DNA of 64,000 nucleotides from Segatella salivae DSM 15606 (GTDB lineage Bacteria; Bacteroidota; Bacteroidia; Bacteroidales; Bacteroidaceae): assembly GCF_000185845.1 (NCBI RefSeq), contig NZ_GL629647.1, positions 3,024,320-3,088,319 of the forward strand, written 5' to 3'. The notes below the pieces were generated by a model, which had not been told where the DNA came from, made no database searches, and was given only the letters and a program-made list of their open reading frames with translations. Positions 1 to 9,029 of the stretch are shown here, piece after piece (the stretch's first letter is position 1; each line of letters begins with the position of its first letter). The position numbers and the translations under genes were made by a program.

Positions 1-1143
1 TTCAAGTTTATGCAAGGATGGGCTAAGAACAACGGAATTCCGTTCTCACGGCTTATTCCTTTGCTCGACTTTTGTGCCGTTTCGATTGCTGCAGACCTTG
101 TTCCTGTCACCGATGAAAACCGCATTTTGGCCTTCCACGGGCTTAAACAACTCAACCAAAACCCAAGTATCGGCTTGAAAGCTATTATCGATATATGCGG
201 TCTAAACGGCCGAGAGTTGTCGATGAGTGACATCATTTTCAGGATTGGTCCACGCATAAATGCCTCTGGACGCATGGAGAATGGAAAGGAAAGTGTTGAC
301 CTTTTGGTTGAAAAAGACTATAATATAGCGCTCAAAAAGGCTAAGCACATCGATGAATACAACGAGCAACGCAAGGACATTGATAAGCAGATGACCGAAG
401 AAGCCAATGTGATTGTCTCAAAACTTGAAAGCCAAAAACATCACTCCAGCATCGTTTTATATGATGAAAACTGGAAAAAAGGCGTCATAGGGATTGTTGC
501 TTCGCGACTAACGGAAATCTATTTCCGCCCTACAGTGGTGCTAACACGCGACGGAGATCTGGCTACTGGCTCGGCACGCAGCGTTACGGGATTCGATGTT
601 TACGCGGCTATCAAGCACTGCCGAGACTTGTTGATGAACTTCGGTGGACATACTTATGCGGCTGGTTTGACGCTACGTTGGGATGATATTCCGTTGTTCC
701 GCAAGAAGTTTCAGCAGTATGTAGAAGACCATATCGCCCCCGAACTGACGGAAGCAACCATTAATCTCGATGCAAAACTTGACTTTAAAGACATCACAAA
801 GAAGCTATTCAACGACTTAAAACGCTTTGCTCCCTTCGGACCTGAATGCACTAAACCGCTCTTTTTCACGCAAGGCGTCTATGATTATGGTACGAGTAAG
901 GTCGTGGGACGCGAGCAAGAACACATCAAACTCGAACTCGTTGACTCTAAATCAAGCACGGTTGTCAATGGCATTGCCTTTGGACAAAGTGGTTCTGTGC
1001 GTTATATCAAGAGCAAACGCGCCTTTGATATTGCCTACACTATTGAGGCAAATGTGTTTAAACGCAATCAAGTGCAGTTGCAGATTGAAGATATTCGTCC
1101 TGAAGAAGAACACCCACAAGCGGCTCTTCCGACTGAGGAGTAG
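1..1143 (+). CDS. recJ: RecJ single-strand-specific 5'-3' exonuclease, C-terminal part (5' end outside window)
   Basis: The reading frame is open from base 1, so the start codon and the N-terminal DHH catalytic motifs lie upstream of the window. What remains is the end of the DHH domain, the DHHA1 domain with the characteristic GGH segment (NFGGHTYAAGL, around residue 217 of the visible part) and SARSVTGFDV, then the C-terminal OB-like domain. RecJ degrades single-stranded DNA in recombination and mismatch/base-excision repair in the cytoplasm. It ends 9 bases before recQ, so the two repair genes are probably co-transcribed; RecQ and RecJ act together in the RecF pathway. The identification is firm; only completeness cannot be judged. 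Confidence 0.95.
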   Translation, partial: FKFMQGWAKNNGIPFSRLIPLLDFCAVSIAADLVPVTDENRILAFHGLKQLNQNPSIGLKAIIDICGLNGRELSMSDIIFRIGPRINASGRMENGKESVDLLVEKDYNIALKKAKHIDEYNEQRKDIDKQMTEEANVIVSKLESQKHHSSIVLYDENWKKGVIGIVASRLTEIYFRPTVVLTRDGDLATGSARSVTGFDVYAAIKHCRDLLMNFGGHTYAAGLTLRWDDIPLFRKKFQQYVEDHIAPELTEATINLDAKLDFKDITKKLFNDLKRFAPFGPECTKPLFFTQGVYDYGTSKVVGREQEHIKLELVDSKSSTVVNGIAFGQSGSVRYIKSKRAFDIAYTIEANVFKRNQVQLQIEDIRPEEEHPQAALPTEE

Positions 1144-1152
1144 TGACAACAC

Positions 1153-3048
1153 ATGGAATATCGGCAGCTGTTGCAGCAGTACTGGGGGTATAATGACTTT
1201 CGAGGCATTCAGAAAGACATTATCCATAGCATAGGCGAAGGACGCGACACCTTGGGACTTATGCCTACGGGCGGAGGTAAATCTATCACGTTTCAGGTGC
1301 CAGCCTTAGCCAAAGAGGGAGTTTGTATCGTTGTAACTCCCCTCATAGCCCTGATGAAAGACCAGGTGGATCATCTGCTTCAACGGGGCATAAAGGCTGC
1401 CGCCATCTACTCAGGCATGACGCGTCAGGAGATCATCAAGACGCTTGAGAACGCTGTTTTCGGTGGATTGAAGTTGCTTTATGTGTCTCCTGAACGGCTC
1501 TTTTCCGAACTTTTCCTGTCTAAATTCCGCCACATGCACGTCAGCTTCATCACGGTTGATGAGGCACATTGCATCAGTCAGTGGGGTTACGACTTTCGAC
1601 CTTCCTATCTACACATTGCAGAACTGCGCAAGATTAAGCCCGAAGTGCCCATCCTTGCGCTTACCGCTACGGCGACAACTGACGTTGTTGACGACATCCA
1701 GGAACGTTTAAACTTCAGGGCGAAGAATGTCTTTCGCATGAGTTTTCAACGCGAAAACCTCTGTTATGTTGTTAGAATTGCATCAGACAAAGAGGCGGAA
1801 CTCATCCACATCTTGCAGGCGGTGCAGGGCAGTGCCATTGTATATGTGCGCAGTAGAAAGCGTACAAAGGAGATTGCTCAACTGCTCAAAGACAATGATA
1901 TCAAAGCAACCTTCTATCATGCTGGCTTAGAACATTTCACGAAAGACATCCGACAGCAAGACTGGCAGCGTGATAACACTCGCGTAATGGTAGCTACCAA
2001 TGCCTTCGGTATGGGCATTGATAAGCCCGATGTGAGGGTGGTTATCCACATGGATAGCCCAGATTCGCTCGAAGCTTATTTCCAAGAGGCAGGTCGTGCG
2101 GGGCGAGATGGCAAGAAAGCCTATGCTGTTTTGCTCTATAACTCGGCCGATGCGCGCAAACTTCATAAGCGTATTGGAGATAATTTCCCTGAAAAAGACG
2201 AGATTCGTAAGGTCTATGATTCGCTCGCTTACTATTATCAGATTGGTGTAGGAAGCGGGGGTGGGCACACGTTTTCATTCAACATTGCGGAGTTTTGCAG
2301 TGCCTATCATCTCTCACTGACGCTGACCGATGCTTCGCTTCGCATCATTGAGCGACTGGGTTACATTCTTTATGAGAATGATCCCAATAATAGTGCGCGA
2401 CTCATGTTCCTGTTATCGCGCAATCAACTCTATCTGTTGGACAACCTTAGTCAGAGAGAAGACCTCGTCATTGATGCCTTAATGCGCCTTTATGGAGGGC
2501 TTTTCAACGACTATGTCTATATTGATGAGCAGCTCATTGCACAAAGAACAGGGCTCACTCCACAGCAGCTTTATCTCATCTTAAAGAACCTTAATGCGCG
2601 TCATATCCTGCATTTTATTCCACAGCGCAAGATGCCTTACATCAATTTTCTACGCAGTAGGGTAGACGGCGAGCAATTGGTGATAGGGAAAGCTGTGTAT
2701 GAAGACCGCAAAAAGGAGTTTGAAAAACGTATCCAAGCCGTTATTGCCTATGCCGAAAATGACAAGATTTGTCGCAGCAGACAATTGCTTCGATACTTTG
2801 GAGAGACTGACTCGGAGGATTGCGGACGATGTGATGTGTGTCTTGATAGGGGCCAAAAGTCGGCGAGTGAGCAAAAGATTGAGACTTGCAGGCAGGCCAT
2901 TCTTGATTTTCTTTCAGACCATCAGCGTCATCATCTCACTGACCTCGATACCTTGCAGCTGCCAGAACGCCATTTGGATGAAGCCTTGGAATACCTTGTT
3001 CACGAGGAGTTGATTCAGTTGGAAGGTAGCTATCTTTGGGTGGAATAG
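1153..3048 (+). CDS. recQ: RecQ-family ATP-dependent DNA helicase
   Basis: A 631-residue superfamily 2 helicase that unwinds DNA 3'-5' in recombination and fork repair. Visible motifs in order: the RecQ motif 0 region near the N-terminus (YWGYNDFRGIQ), Walker A MPTGGGKS (about residues 37-44), DEAH box VDEAHCISQWG, ALTATAT, helicase C-terminal motif with QEAGRAGRDG, and the RecQ zinc-binding cysteines (CRSRQLLRYFGE then CGRCDVC, about residues 541-565). No clear HRDC domain follows; the tail is a short helical/winged-helix-like segment. This shorter architecture is common among Bacteroidota RecQ paralogues, and another RecQ may exist elsewhere. It sits 9 bases after recJ. Confidence 0.95.
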   Translation: MEYRQLLQQYWGYNDFRGIQKDIIHSIGEGRDTLGLMPTGGGKSITFQVPALAKEGVCIVVTPLIALMKDQVDHLLQRGIKAAAIYSGMTRQEIIKTLENAVFGGLKLLYVSPERLFSELFLSKFRHMHVSFITVDEAHCISQWGYDFRPSYLHIAELRKIKPEVPILALTATATTDVVDDIQERLNFRAKNVFRMSFQRENLCYVVRIASDKEAELIHILQAVQGSAIVYVRSRKRTKEIAQLLKDNDIKATFYHAGLEHFTKDIRQQDWQRDNTRVMVATNAFGMGIDKPDVRVVIHMDSPDSLEAYFQEAGRAGRDGKKAYAVLLYNSADARKLHKRIGDNFPEKDEIRKVYDSLAYYYQIGVGSGGGHTFSFNIAEFCSAYHLSLTLTDASLRIIERLGYILYENDPNNSARLMFLLSRNQLYLLDNLSQREDLVIDALMRLYGGLFNDYVYIDEQLIAQRTGLTPQQLYLILKNLNARHILHFIPQRKMPYINFLRSRVDGEQLVIGKAVYEDRKKEFEKRIQAVIAYAENDKICRSRQLLRYFGETDSEDCGRCDVCLDRGQKSASEQKIETCRQAILDFLSDHQRHHLTDLDTLQLPERHLDEALEYLVHEELIQLEGSYLWVE

Positions 3049-3175
3049 AGGCGCTGGCGGCAGCTTTGATTTCCTTTTTCTGAACGCCCCACGCCCTTGT
3101 GCCTTGCAATCGTTATTGCGCTGATAATCAATACCATAAACTTCTCAATCAACATTGTTGTATAGGAGGTTGTGA

Positions 3176-3264
3176 TTCTTGTCATTTTGAGCCTCCATTT
3201 GGGTGATTTTACACGGCGATATGAGCGATTTCACGCGATGATTTCAGCCATATCAAAAGGTGGA
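3176..3264. repeat. 22-bp periodic degenerate intergenic array, copy 1
   Basis: Between the convergent recQ and the minus-strand oxidoreductase. Units of 22-23 bp begin at 3198 (TTTGGGTGATTTTACACGGC...), 3220 (TATGAGCGATTTCACGCGAT...) and 3242, with a weaker unit before them. They fit the same degenerate consensus and spacing as the arrays near 6.7, 12.6, 43.1, 53.8, 57.0 and 61.4 kb. No open reading frame covers it. Apart from this array and the terminator, nothing else is seen in 3049-3439. Confidence 0.5.
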
Positions 3265-3348
3265 TTGGTGGGATAGGGGATAAGAAAATCGTTTATCCAT
3301 GCCACGCTACACTAAAAATTATCCTGCAAACAACTTTGAAACTGGGGA

Positions 3349-3398
3349 AAACAAAAAGCAGTGTGCCAAATGATGGATGAACCATTGGCACACTGCTT
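3349..3398 (-). terminator. Rho-independent terminator of the Gfo/Idh/MocA-like gene
   Basis: A perfect 14-bp inverted repeat, AAGCAGTGTGCCAA (3356-3369) and TTGGCACACTGCTT (3385-3398), has a 15-base loop. Read on the minus strand the stem is followed by TTTTTGTTTT. It lies about 40 bases downstream of the stop codon of the minus-strand gene. recQ converges on the same region. Confidence 0.85.
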
Positions 3399-3439
3399 GC
3401 GATGAAATTATGCGTTTGCACAGTCACCTGTGCCTCTTT

Positions 3440-4987
3440 TTACTTCTTTTTGGCAGCCTTATCTACCTTTTCCCAGTATTTCTTGCCTTGCTCCTTGAGC
3501 TTCAAAGTGAAGGCAGCAGCCTCGTCGGCAGCCTTCTTTTCGTCGGCAGCACTGGCGTAAGCATGGTGGAAACCATGTATCTTGTTCCACTCACCACGGG
3601 TGAAATCGGGCACCTCTACAGGGATATTACCATTATTCATGGATATAGAACCAAGCTCAGCTAAGCAACACCACTCAGCCAAGTCATAGACGTCAATGTC
3701 TAAAGGCAAGCCATTTTGCAGACAATATACCAAGCGTGAATCCATGATGAAGTCCATTCCGCCGTGTCCACCAACTTCTTTTGCCTCCTTTTCATACTTG
3801 GCTACAATCGGACTTTCATACTTCTGAACCAGTGCATCAGCATCTTTTTGAGGAAGATATGAGTGTCCCGAGAGGTCATCTGCAGATGGAGTTACACCGG
3901 CTTTTGATAGTTCTTTTGAGGACAAAGCAAAGCCTTCGATAGGATATTTGTTAGCAAAGCCTTTGGTACCTGTTAGTTGATACATTCTGTTATAAGGCTG
4001 AGGAGTCATCACATTGTGGATAATCTCAATAACTTTTCCGTTCTCTGTGCTGATGAGTGTAGTCGTTTGGTCACCATTTTTGAAGTCATTGCACTTCTCA
4101 CCAGACATCTGTTCAACGTGCATTTTGCCGTTAACCGATTTAGTATCCATGGCGATAAGCGTCTTCATTCGGTCGCCTCTGTGGATATCCAAGACTTGAG
4201 CGATAGGGCCTAAGCCGTGAGTTGCATAGACGTCTCCACGGTGTTTCATGTTATAATCAAGTCTCCAGCCGAGCTTATCTTGTGGACCTTGTTTCCAATA
4301 TGCATTCCAGAAGGGAGTCAAATCGTGGCGGTATGCACCCTGAGCATAAAGGATTTCGCCGAAGACTCCTTTCTGTGCCATGTTCAAAGCGTTAAGTTCG
4401 AAGAAGTCATAACAGCAGTTTTCCAACATCATGCAATGTAATCTCTTCTTCTCAGAAAGGTTGATAAGTTCCCAGATTTCAGCCATATTCATCGCTGCTG
4501 GCACTTCAATGGCCACGTGTTTTCCATTCAACAGGGCTTCACGGGCAACGAGAAAGTGATGCTTCCAATCGGGAGCTATGTAGACAAGATCAATGTCTTT
4601 ACGTTTGCAAAGCGCTTTATAGCCGTCCTCACCTGAATAGATTGTTGCAGCAGGCATACTTGCTTTGCGAAGGAAATCCTGGCATCTTTCGGCGCGGTTT
4701 TGTTCATAATCGCACAAAGCCATTATCTGAATGCCAGGTATGTGGGTCCATCTTTCAACGGCACCAGGGCCTCTCATGCCCAAACCTACAAAGGCAACGC
4801 GCACTACTTTCAGCTTAGGTGTGACCAAGTTGAGTGCACTTTGTTGGCCAGCCTCACGTGTTGGCACTCCTGTTACAGCCTTTCCATTCATTATTTTGTA
4901 GGGCCATTTGAACTGGGCCGACACAGTTGAGGGATAGATTGCACTGCCAAGTAGACAGACAGTAGCTAATAATGTTTTTAGTTTCAT
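3440..4987 (-). CDS. Secreted Gfo/Idh/MocA-family protein, probable GH109-type glycosidase
   Basis: 515 residues with an N-terminal signal peptide (MKLKTLLATVCLLGSAIYPS then SAQ) and no lipobox, so exported to the periplasm. The nucleotide-binding motif is GLGMRGPGAVERW (about residues 68-80), followed by ALCD, a Rossmann domain, and VPAAMNMAEIWEL in the region that carries the EKP motif of this fold. The GLGMRG plus ATHGLGP pattern resembles family GH109 (NAD-dependent alpha-N-acetylgalactosaminidases), which are exported Gfo/Idh/MocA relatives in Bacteroidota. Substrate is inferred from family resemblance only. It is monocistronic, with its own terminator. It could instead be a periplasmic sugar oxidoreductase. 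Confidence 0.75.
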   Translation of the reverse strand: MKLKTLLATVCLLGSAIYPSTVSAQFKWPYKIMNGKAVTGVPTREAGQQSALNLVTPKLKVVRVAFVGLGMRGPGAVERWTHIPGIQIMALCDYEQNRAERCQDFLRKASMPAATIYSGEDGYKALCKRKDIDLVYIAPDWKHHFLVAREALLNGKHVAIEVPAAMNMAEIWELINLSEKKRLHCMMLENCCYDFFELNALNMAQKGVFGEILYAQGAYRHDLTPFWNAYWKQGPQDKLGWRLDYNMKHRGDVYATHGLGPIAQVLDIHRGDRMKTLIAMDTKSVNGKMHVEQMSGEKCNDFKNGDQTTTLISTENGKVIEIIHNVMTPQPYNRMYQLTGTKGFANKYPIEGFALSSKELSKAGVTPSADDLSGHSYLPQKDADALVQKYESPIVAKYEKEAKEVGGHGGMDFIMDSRLVYCLQNGLPLDIDVYDLAEWCCLAELGSISMNNGNIPVEVPDFTRGEWNKIHGFHHAYASAADEKKAADEAAAFTLKLKEQGKKYWEKVDKAAKKK

Positions 4988-5153
4988 GTTTTTTTGATAT
5001 ATGCTTTATTGTTAACAATTTGGTATTCTCAATTCCTTTTGATTACCATAGGTCGGGTGTTGCGCAATGACTCCTTATTAAAGGTGGTCGCTCATGATGA
5101 CTTTCGTCCATAGGTTGAGCTTCGTTATGCATTGCGTGTGATTGAAATGGAAA

Positions 5154-5251
5154 TGAAAAGAACAATTTTCCATACAATGAATTGCTGCGGAAGATGTTCT
5201 TTTCACTTCGTTATTAAGCATTCAAAACAACTTTTTGGTTGCCCGAATGCT
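5154..5251. other. Inverted repeats downstream of pgk, possible terminator structures
   Basis: TGAAAAGAACA (5154-5164) is repeated in inverse orientation as TGTTCTTTTCA (5195-5205) with a 30-base loop. A second imperfect hairpin pairs AGCATTC (5218-5224) with GAATGCT (5245-5251) and CAAC with GTTG inside it. Both lie 3' of pgk on the minus strand. Neither is followed by a long U-tract, so termination is a guess. Nothing else is seen in 4988-5279. Confidence 0.35.
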
Positions 5252-5279
5252 CAGTAATAATGTTAAATTCAGCGTTGTA

Positions 5280-6530
5280 TTACTCACCTTGGATAGCTGC
5301 TACACCTGGTAAAACCTTGCCTTCGATAGCCTCAAGCAGGGCACCACCGCCGGTAGAGATATAGGAAACTTGGTCTGCTAAGCCAAACTTGTTGACGCAA
5401 GCAACGGAGTCTCCACCGCCAATGAGAGAGAAAGCACCCTCTTTTGTGGCTTCAGCAACGGCCTCAGCAATAGCGCGTGAGCCGCCAGAGAAGTTGTCAA
5501 ACTCGAACACTCCGGCTGGACCATTCCACAGAATTGTCTTAGATCCCTTGATTGCTGCAGCGAAAGCTTTGCGTGTTTCAGGACCAGCGTCCATGCCTTC
5601 CCAGCCATCTGGAATGTCGTTTGATGGGCAAACCTTCTGGTTAGCGTCGTTCTTGAAGTCGTCAGCAATAACAGAATCAGTGCCAAGTACCAAGTTTACA
5701 TGGTTTTCTTTGGCTTTCTTGATAACGTCTAATGCAACATCAAGTTTGTCATCTTCACAGATACTCTTACCAATTTTGCCACCCTGTGCCTTGGCAAATG
5801 TATAGGTCATGCCACCACAAAGAATGAGGTTGTCAACCTTTCCGAGTAAGTTCTCGATGATACCAATCTTTGTTGATACCTTCGAACCACCCATAATAGC
5901 TGTAAATGGACGTTGAATGTTGTTGAGAACTGCGTCAACTGCCTTTACTTCTTTCTCCATAAGATAGCCTAACATCTTGTGATCTTTGTCGAAGAAGTCA
6001 GCGATAACAGCCGTCGAAGCGTGTTTACGATGCGCGGTACCAAAGGCATCCATCACGTAACAATCAGCGTAAGAAGCGAGCTTTTTGGCAAATTCCTTCT
6101 GACGAACCTTCATGTCTTTCTTAGCTTCTTCGTATTCAGGAGTACCCTTTTCTACGCCTACTGGCTTGCCCTCTTCCTCTGGATAGAAGCGCAAATTCTC
6201 TAATAACAGCGCCTCACCTGGCTTTAATGCTGCCACCTCTGCATCTGCATTAGCGCAGTCTTTGGCAAACTTTACGTCAATATTTAAGGCTTTAGAGACA
6301 TTCTTTACAATCTGAGAAAGTGAGAGTTCTGGCTTTACTTTGCCCTTAGGTTTACCCATATGACTCATCATAATGAGTGCACCTCCATCGGCTAATACCT
6401 TCTTTAATGTAGGCAGAGCGCCACGAATGCGGGTGTCATCTGTTACATTTCCGTTCTCATCCAATGGGACATTGAAGTCCACACGAACGATTGCCTTCTT
6501 GCCGGCAAAGTTGAATTGTTCGATTGTCAT
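5280..6530 (-). CDS. pgk: Phosphoglycerate kinase
   Basis: 416 residues, full family length. It catalyses 1,3-bisphosphoglycerate + ADP to 3-phosphoglycerate + ATP in cytoplasmic glycolysis. Visible signatures: [13 protein letters not shown] with the substrate-binding Asp/Asn, [49 protein letters not shown], the hinge [10 protein letters not shown], and the nucleotide loop [17 protein letters not shown] near the C-terminus. It carries the short insertion around residues 125-145 (YPEEEGKP to KVRQKE) seen in many Bacteroidota enzymes. Transcribed alone from a Bacteroidota-type promoter about 45 bases upstream of the start. Confidence 0.98.
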   Translation of the reverse strand: MTIEQFNFAGKKAIVRVDFNVPLDENGNVTDDTRIRGALPTLKKVLADGGALIMMSHMGKPKGKVKPELSLSQIVKNVSKALNIDVKFAKDCANADAEVAALKPGEALLLENLRFYPEEEGKPVGVEKGTPEYEEAKKDMKVRQKEFAKKLASYADCYVMDAFGTAHRKHASTAVIADFFDKDHKMLGYLMEKEVKAVDAVLNNIQRPFTAIMGGSKVSTKIGIIENLLGKVDNLILCGGMTYTFAKAQGGKIGKSICEDDKLDVALDVIKKAKENHVNLVLGTDSVIADDFKNDANQKVCPSNDIPDGWEGMDAGPETRKAFAAAIKGSKTILWNGPAGVFEFDNFSGGSRAIAEAVAEATKEGAFSLIGGGDSVACVNKFGLADQVSYISTGGGALLEAIEGKVLPGVAAIQGE

Positions 6531-6574
6531 TTTTGTTTTATGTTTTAAGTTAATATTGTTTCTCTATTACTTTA

Positions 6575-6603
6575 CAAAGATACACTTTTCCAACCATATC
6601 AAA
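6575..6603 (-). promoter_or_regulatory. Promoter of pgk
   Basis: On the minus strand TATCTTTG (complement of CAAAGATA, 6575-6582) matches the Bacteroidota -7 element TAnnTTTG. A TTTG (complement of 6600-6603) lies 17 bases further upstream, slightly short of the usual 19-20. Position and direction fit pgk. Confidence 0.6.
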
Positions 6604-6724
6604 AAATCATTCATTAAGAATTAAGAGTTTTTCGTAGTTGAGGCCGCTCAACTGCTATATAGACTTTACAAATTCCTTTGTTTTAGTCAGGTTTTTTCAT
6701 CGCTTGCCTTTCTTCTAAATGTGA

Positions 6725-6834
6725 TTTGCGTCAAAACAGCGCGTCATTTGCATGAAATGACAGCGCCTTTTGCGTCAAAAGGTGAGGCGATTTGCGGCAC
6801 ATTGAAAGGCCACTTGCGGTCATGGCATGGCTGG
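6725..6834. repeat. 22-bp periodic degenerate intergenic array, copy 2
   Basis: Five consecutive units of exactly 22 bp start at 6725, 6747, 6769, 6791 and 6813. Four begin with TTTGC and one with CTTGC (for example TTTGCGTCAAAACAGCGCGT at 6725 and TTTGCGTCAAAAGGTGAGGC at 6769). The array follows the 3' end of queC and precedes the pgk promoter. Open frames through it are shadows. It is the clearest unit alignment together with the 12.6 kb array. Confidence 0.7.
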
Positions 6835-6861
6835 CTTGGCATCAGCTGGTTGGCAAGAGGC

Positions 6862-7515
6862 TTATTCCTCATACTCCGTTGCATCGTGGATGCCTGCTTC
6901 TTGCAAGGCTTCCTTGCGCTCAATGCATGTGCCGCATTTGCCACAATGCTTTTCTCCGCCTTTATAGCAGCTCCAAGTTTCGGTATAGTCAAGGCCGAGT
7001 CGTTTGCCAATGCGTGCAATATCACCCTTCGTAATGTTTGTATAGGGCGCTTCAACACGCACATTTACAAACGTGCCTGCATTGGCGGCAGCGTCTATTG
7101 CCTGAATAAACTGGGGACGACAGTCGGGATATATCGTGTGGTCTCCACCGTGATTGGCAATCAAAACCTTTTTAAGCTGGTTGCTTTCTGCAATGCCAAT
7201 CGCTATCGATAGCATGATACCATTGCGGAAAGGCACTACCGTCGACTTCATGTTCTCGTCGGCATAGTGGCCTTCGGGAATGGCTTCAGCCCCTTGAAGC
7301 AGTGAACTCTTGAAATACTGATGCATGAAATCAAGATTGATTGTAATGTGTTTGATTCCCAATCGCTTGCAATGCATCTCAGCAAATGGTATCTCTTTGG
7401 CGTTGTGATTACTGCCATAGTCGAAGCTAATGCCAAGAGCAATCTCGTCTTTTTTGTCATATAGCAGGGTGATGCTGTCCATTCCACCGCTGACAATGAT
7501 AACTGAATCTTTCAT
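6862..7515 (-). CDS. queC: 7-cyano-7-deazaguanine synthase QueC
   Basis: 217 residues, typical for QueC. It converts 7-carboxy-7-deazaguanine to preQ0 with ATP and ammonia, in queuosine tRNA-modification biosynthesis. The PP-loop ATP pyrophosphatase motif is SGGMDS (about residues 9-14); ANHGGDHTIYPDCRPQF is in the central region; the zinc-binding cluster CGKCGTCIERKEAL closes the C-terminus (with CYKGGEKHCG just before). It lies 17 bases downstream of radA on the same strand and is probably co-transcribed with it. No other queuosine genes are in the window. Confidence 0.97.
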   Translation of the reverse strand: MKDSVIIVSGGMDSITLLYDKKDEIALGISFDYGSNHNAKEIPFAEMHCKRLGIKHITINLDFMHQYFKSSLLQGAEAIPEGHYADENMKSTVVPFRNGIMLSIAIGIAESNQLKKVLIANHGGDHTIYPDCRPQFIQAIDAAANAGTFVNVRVEAPYTNITKGDIARIGKRLGLDYTETWSCYKGGEKHCGKCGTCIERKEALQEAGIHDATEYEE

Positions 7516-7532
7516 TTCTCTGTGTGTTTATA

Positions 7533-8915
7533 TTATCCAAATAATGTTCTTAGTGCCTCTTCAACCTTTCTTACGGGGTGAAGTTCAATCTTATATTTGC
7601 GCTTATCGAAGCCTTTGAGGTTGTGCGCCGGTATGATGATGTGTTCAAAACCTAACTTTTCAGCCTCTGCAATGCGTTGTTCAATGCGGTTAACAGGGCG
7701 CACCTCGCCACTCAGTCCCACCTCTCCAGCCATACACCAGCCTGCTTCGATGGCTGTGTCTACGTTACTTGACAACACGGCGGCAATCACACTAAGGTCC
7801 ATTGCCAAATCAGTGACGCGCAAACCACCTGCAATATTGATGAAAACATCCTTCTGCATGAGTTTAAATCCCACGCGTTTCTCCAATACAGCGAGCAACA
7901 TATTGAGACGTCGTTGGTCAAAACCTGTGGCCGAACGCTGCGGAGTTCCATAGGCAGCCGAAGACACTAAAGCTTGGGTTTCGACTAAAAACGGGCGCAC
8001 ACCTTCTATGACTGACGAGATGGCTACACCTGAAAGTCCCTCATGATCTTGGCTTAACAGCAGTTCGGAAGGGTTGGAAACTTGGCGCAATCCGTTTTGT
8101 TGCATCTCATAAATACCTAATTCTGACGTGCTGCCAAAGCGGTTTTTAATCGACCGAAGAATGCGATACATGTAGTGTTGGTCGCCTTCAAACTGGATGA
8201 CGGTATCGACAATGTGTTCCAAAAGCTTAGGACCGGCGAGCGTTCCCTCCTTATTTATATGACCAATTAGAATGACAGGGATGCCACTTGTCTTAGCAAA
8301 CCTGAGCAAGGCTGCCGCACATTCGCGCACCTGTGTAATGCTTCCGGGTGAACTTTCGACGTCACTTGTCGAGATAGTCTGTATAGAATCAATGACAACG
8401 AGTTCGGGTTTCACCTCTTTTATATTGTCAAAGATGTCTTCGAGTGACGTTTCACAGAGTATCATTACCTCACTATTGCCTCCAATTCTCTCGGCTCTCA
8501 TCTTGATTTGATGCGTACTTTCCTCGCCGCTTACATAGAGCACACGGCGATCATCCATGTGAAGTATCGTCTGCAATGTTAGTGTGCTCTTGCCAATTCC
8601 AGGCTCTCCACCGAGTAAAACGATGCTCCCCGGCACCAAACCTCCACCGAGAACACGGTTCAATTCGGCATCATGCATGTCGATACGAGGCTCATCTTGC
8701 GCCGAAATCTCCCGCAAATGAAGGGGCTTGTTCTTGCCCGTGAGTGCGTGTCTCACGGCATGTGCTGCCGTCTTTGCAGCCATTGTGCCCGTGTCATTGG
8801 CTATACGTATCTCCTTGAATGTATTCCATTGACCGCAATTTGGACATTTTCCAATCCATTTAGTGGATTCCTGTCCGCAGTTACTACATACATAAGCGAT
8901 TTTATCTTTAGCCAT
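7533..8915 (-). CDS. radA: DNA repair protein RadA (RecA-like, Lon-protease-like C-terminus)
   Basis: 460 residues. RadA/Sms promotes branch migration and homologous recombination. Features in order: an N-terminal four-cysteine zinc finger (CSNCGQESTKWIGKCPNCGQ), Walker A GGEPGIGKST (about residues 101-110), Walker B LVVIDSIQT, the RadA-specific KNRFG motif (IKNRFGSTSELG), and a C-terminal Lon-like domain with GGLRVTDLAMDL and AGEVGLSGEVRPV. All diagnostic elements are intact. It is transcribed divergently from the lipoprotein gene at 9030 from its own promoter, with queC downstream. Confidence 0.97.
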   Translation of the reverse strand: MAKDKIAYVCSNCGQESTKWIGKCPNCGQWNTFKEIRIANDTGTMAAKTAAHAVRHALTGKNKPLHLREISAQDEPRIDMHDAELNRVLGGGLVPGSIVLLGGEPGIGKSTLTLQTILHMDDRRVLYVSGEESTHQIKMRAERIGGNSEVMILCETSLEDIFDNIKEVKPELVVIDSIQTISTSDVESSPGSITQVRECAAALLRFAKTSGIPVILIGHINKEGTLAGPKLLEHIVDTVIQFEGDQHYMYRILRSIKNRFGSTSELGIYEMQQNGLRQVSNPSELLLSQDHEGLSGVAISSVIEGVRPFLVETQALVSSAAYGTPQRSATGFDQRRLNMLLAVLEKRVGFKLMQKDVFINIAGGLRVTDLAMDLSVIAAVLSSNVDTAIEAGWCMAGEVGLSGEVRPVNRIEQRIAEAEKLGFEHIIIPAHNLKGFDKRKYKIELHPVRKVEEALRTLFG

Positions 8916-8945
8916 TTCTCCGTCTGATTTTAATTGAAAACACTA

Positions 8946-8976
8946 CAAAAGTAGTAATAAATTCTATAGTTACAAA
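8946..8976 (-). promoter_or_regulatory. Promoter of radA-queC
   Basis: The minus strand reads TTTG (complement of 8973-8976), a 19-base spacer, then TACTTTTG (complement of 8946-8953). This is an exact match to the Bacteroidota TTTG-N19-TAnnTTTG promoter, with the predicted start of transcription about 25 bases before the radA ATG. Confidence 0.75.
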
Positions 8977-8985
8977 ATTATTTGT

Positions 8986-8993
8986 TACTTTTG
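8986..8993 (+). promoter_or_regulatory. Probable -7 element of the divergent lipoprotein gene
   Basis: TACTTTTG at 8986-8993 fits the TAnnTTTG element and is 37 bases before the ATG at 9030. No clear TTTG is seen at the expected upstream distance. It forms a back-to-back arrangement with the radA promoter. Confidence 0.5.
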
Positions 8994-9029
8994 CAAGGCT
9001 TAGAACTCGATAAAAAATGCATTGAAACA

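Noticed and set aside
5069..5090. Similarity between ACTCCTTATTAAAGGTGG here and ACTCCTTATGAAAGGAGG near 55.9 kb
   Set aside because: Only 18 bases with two mismatches and no shared flank; could be chance or a short hairpin.
6725..6834. CRISPR array
   Set aside because: Units are degenerate and contiguous at 22 bp with no conserved repeat-plus-unique-spacer structure, and no cas genes are in the window.
6721..7212. 163-codon plus-strand ORF
   Set aside because: It runs through the repeat array and antisense to queC, whose motifs are clear; no family pattern.
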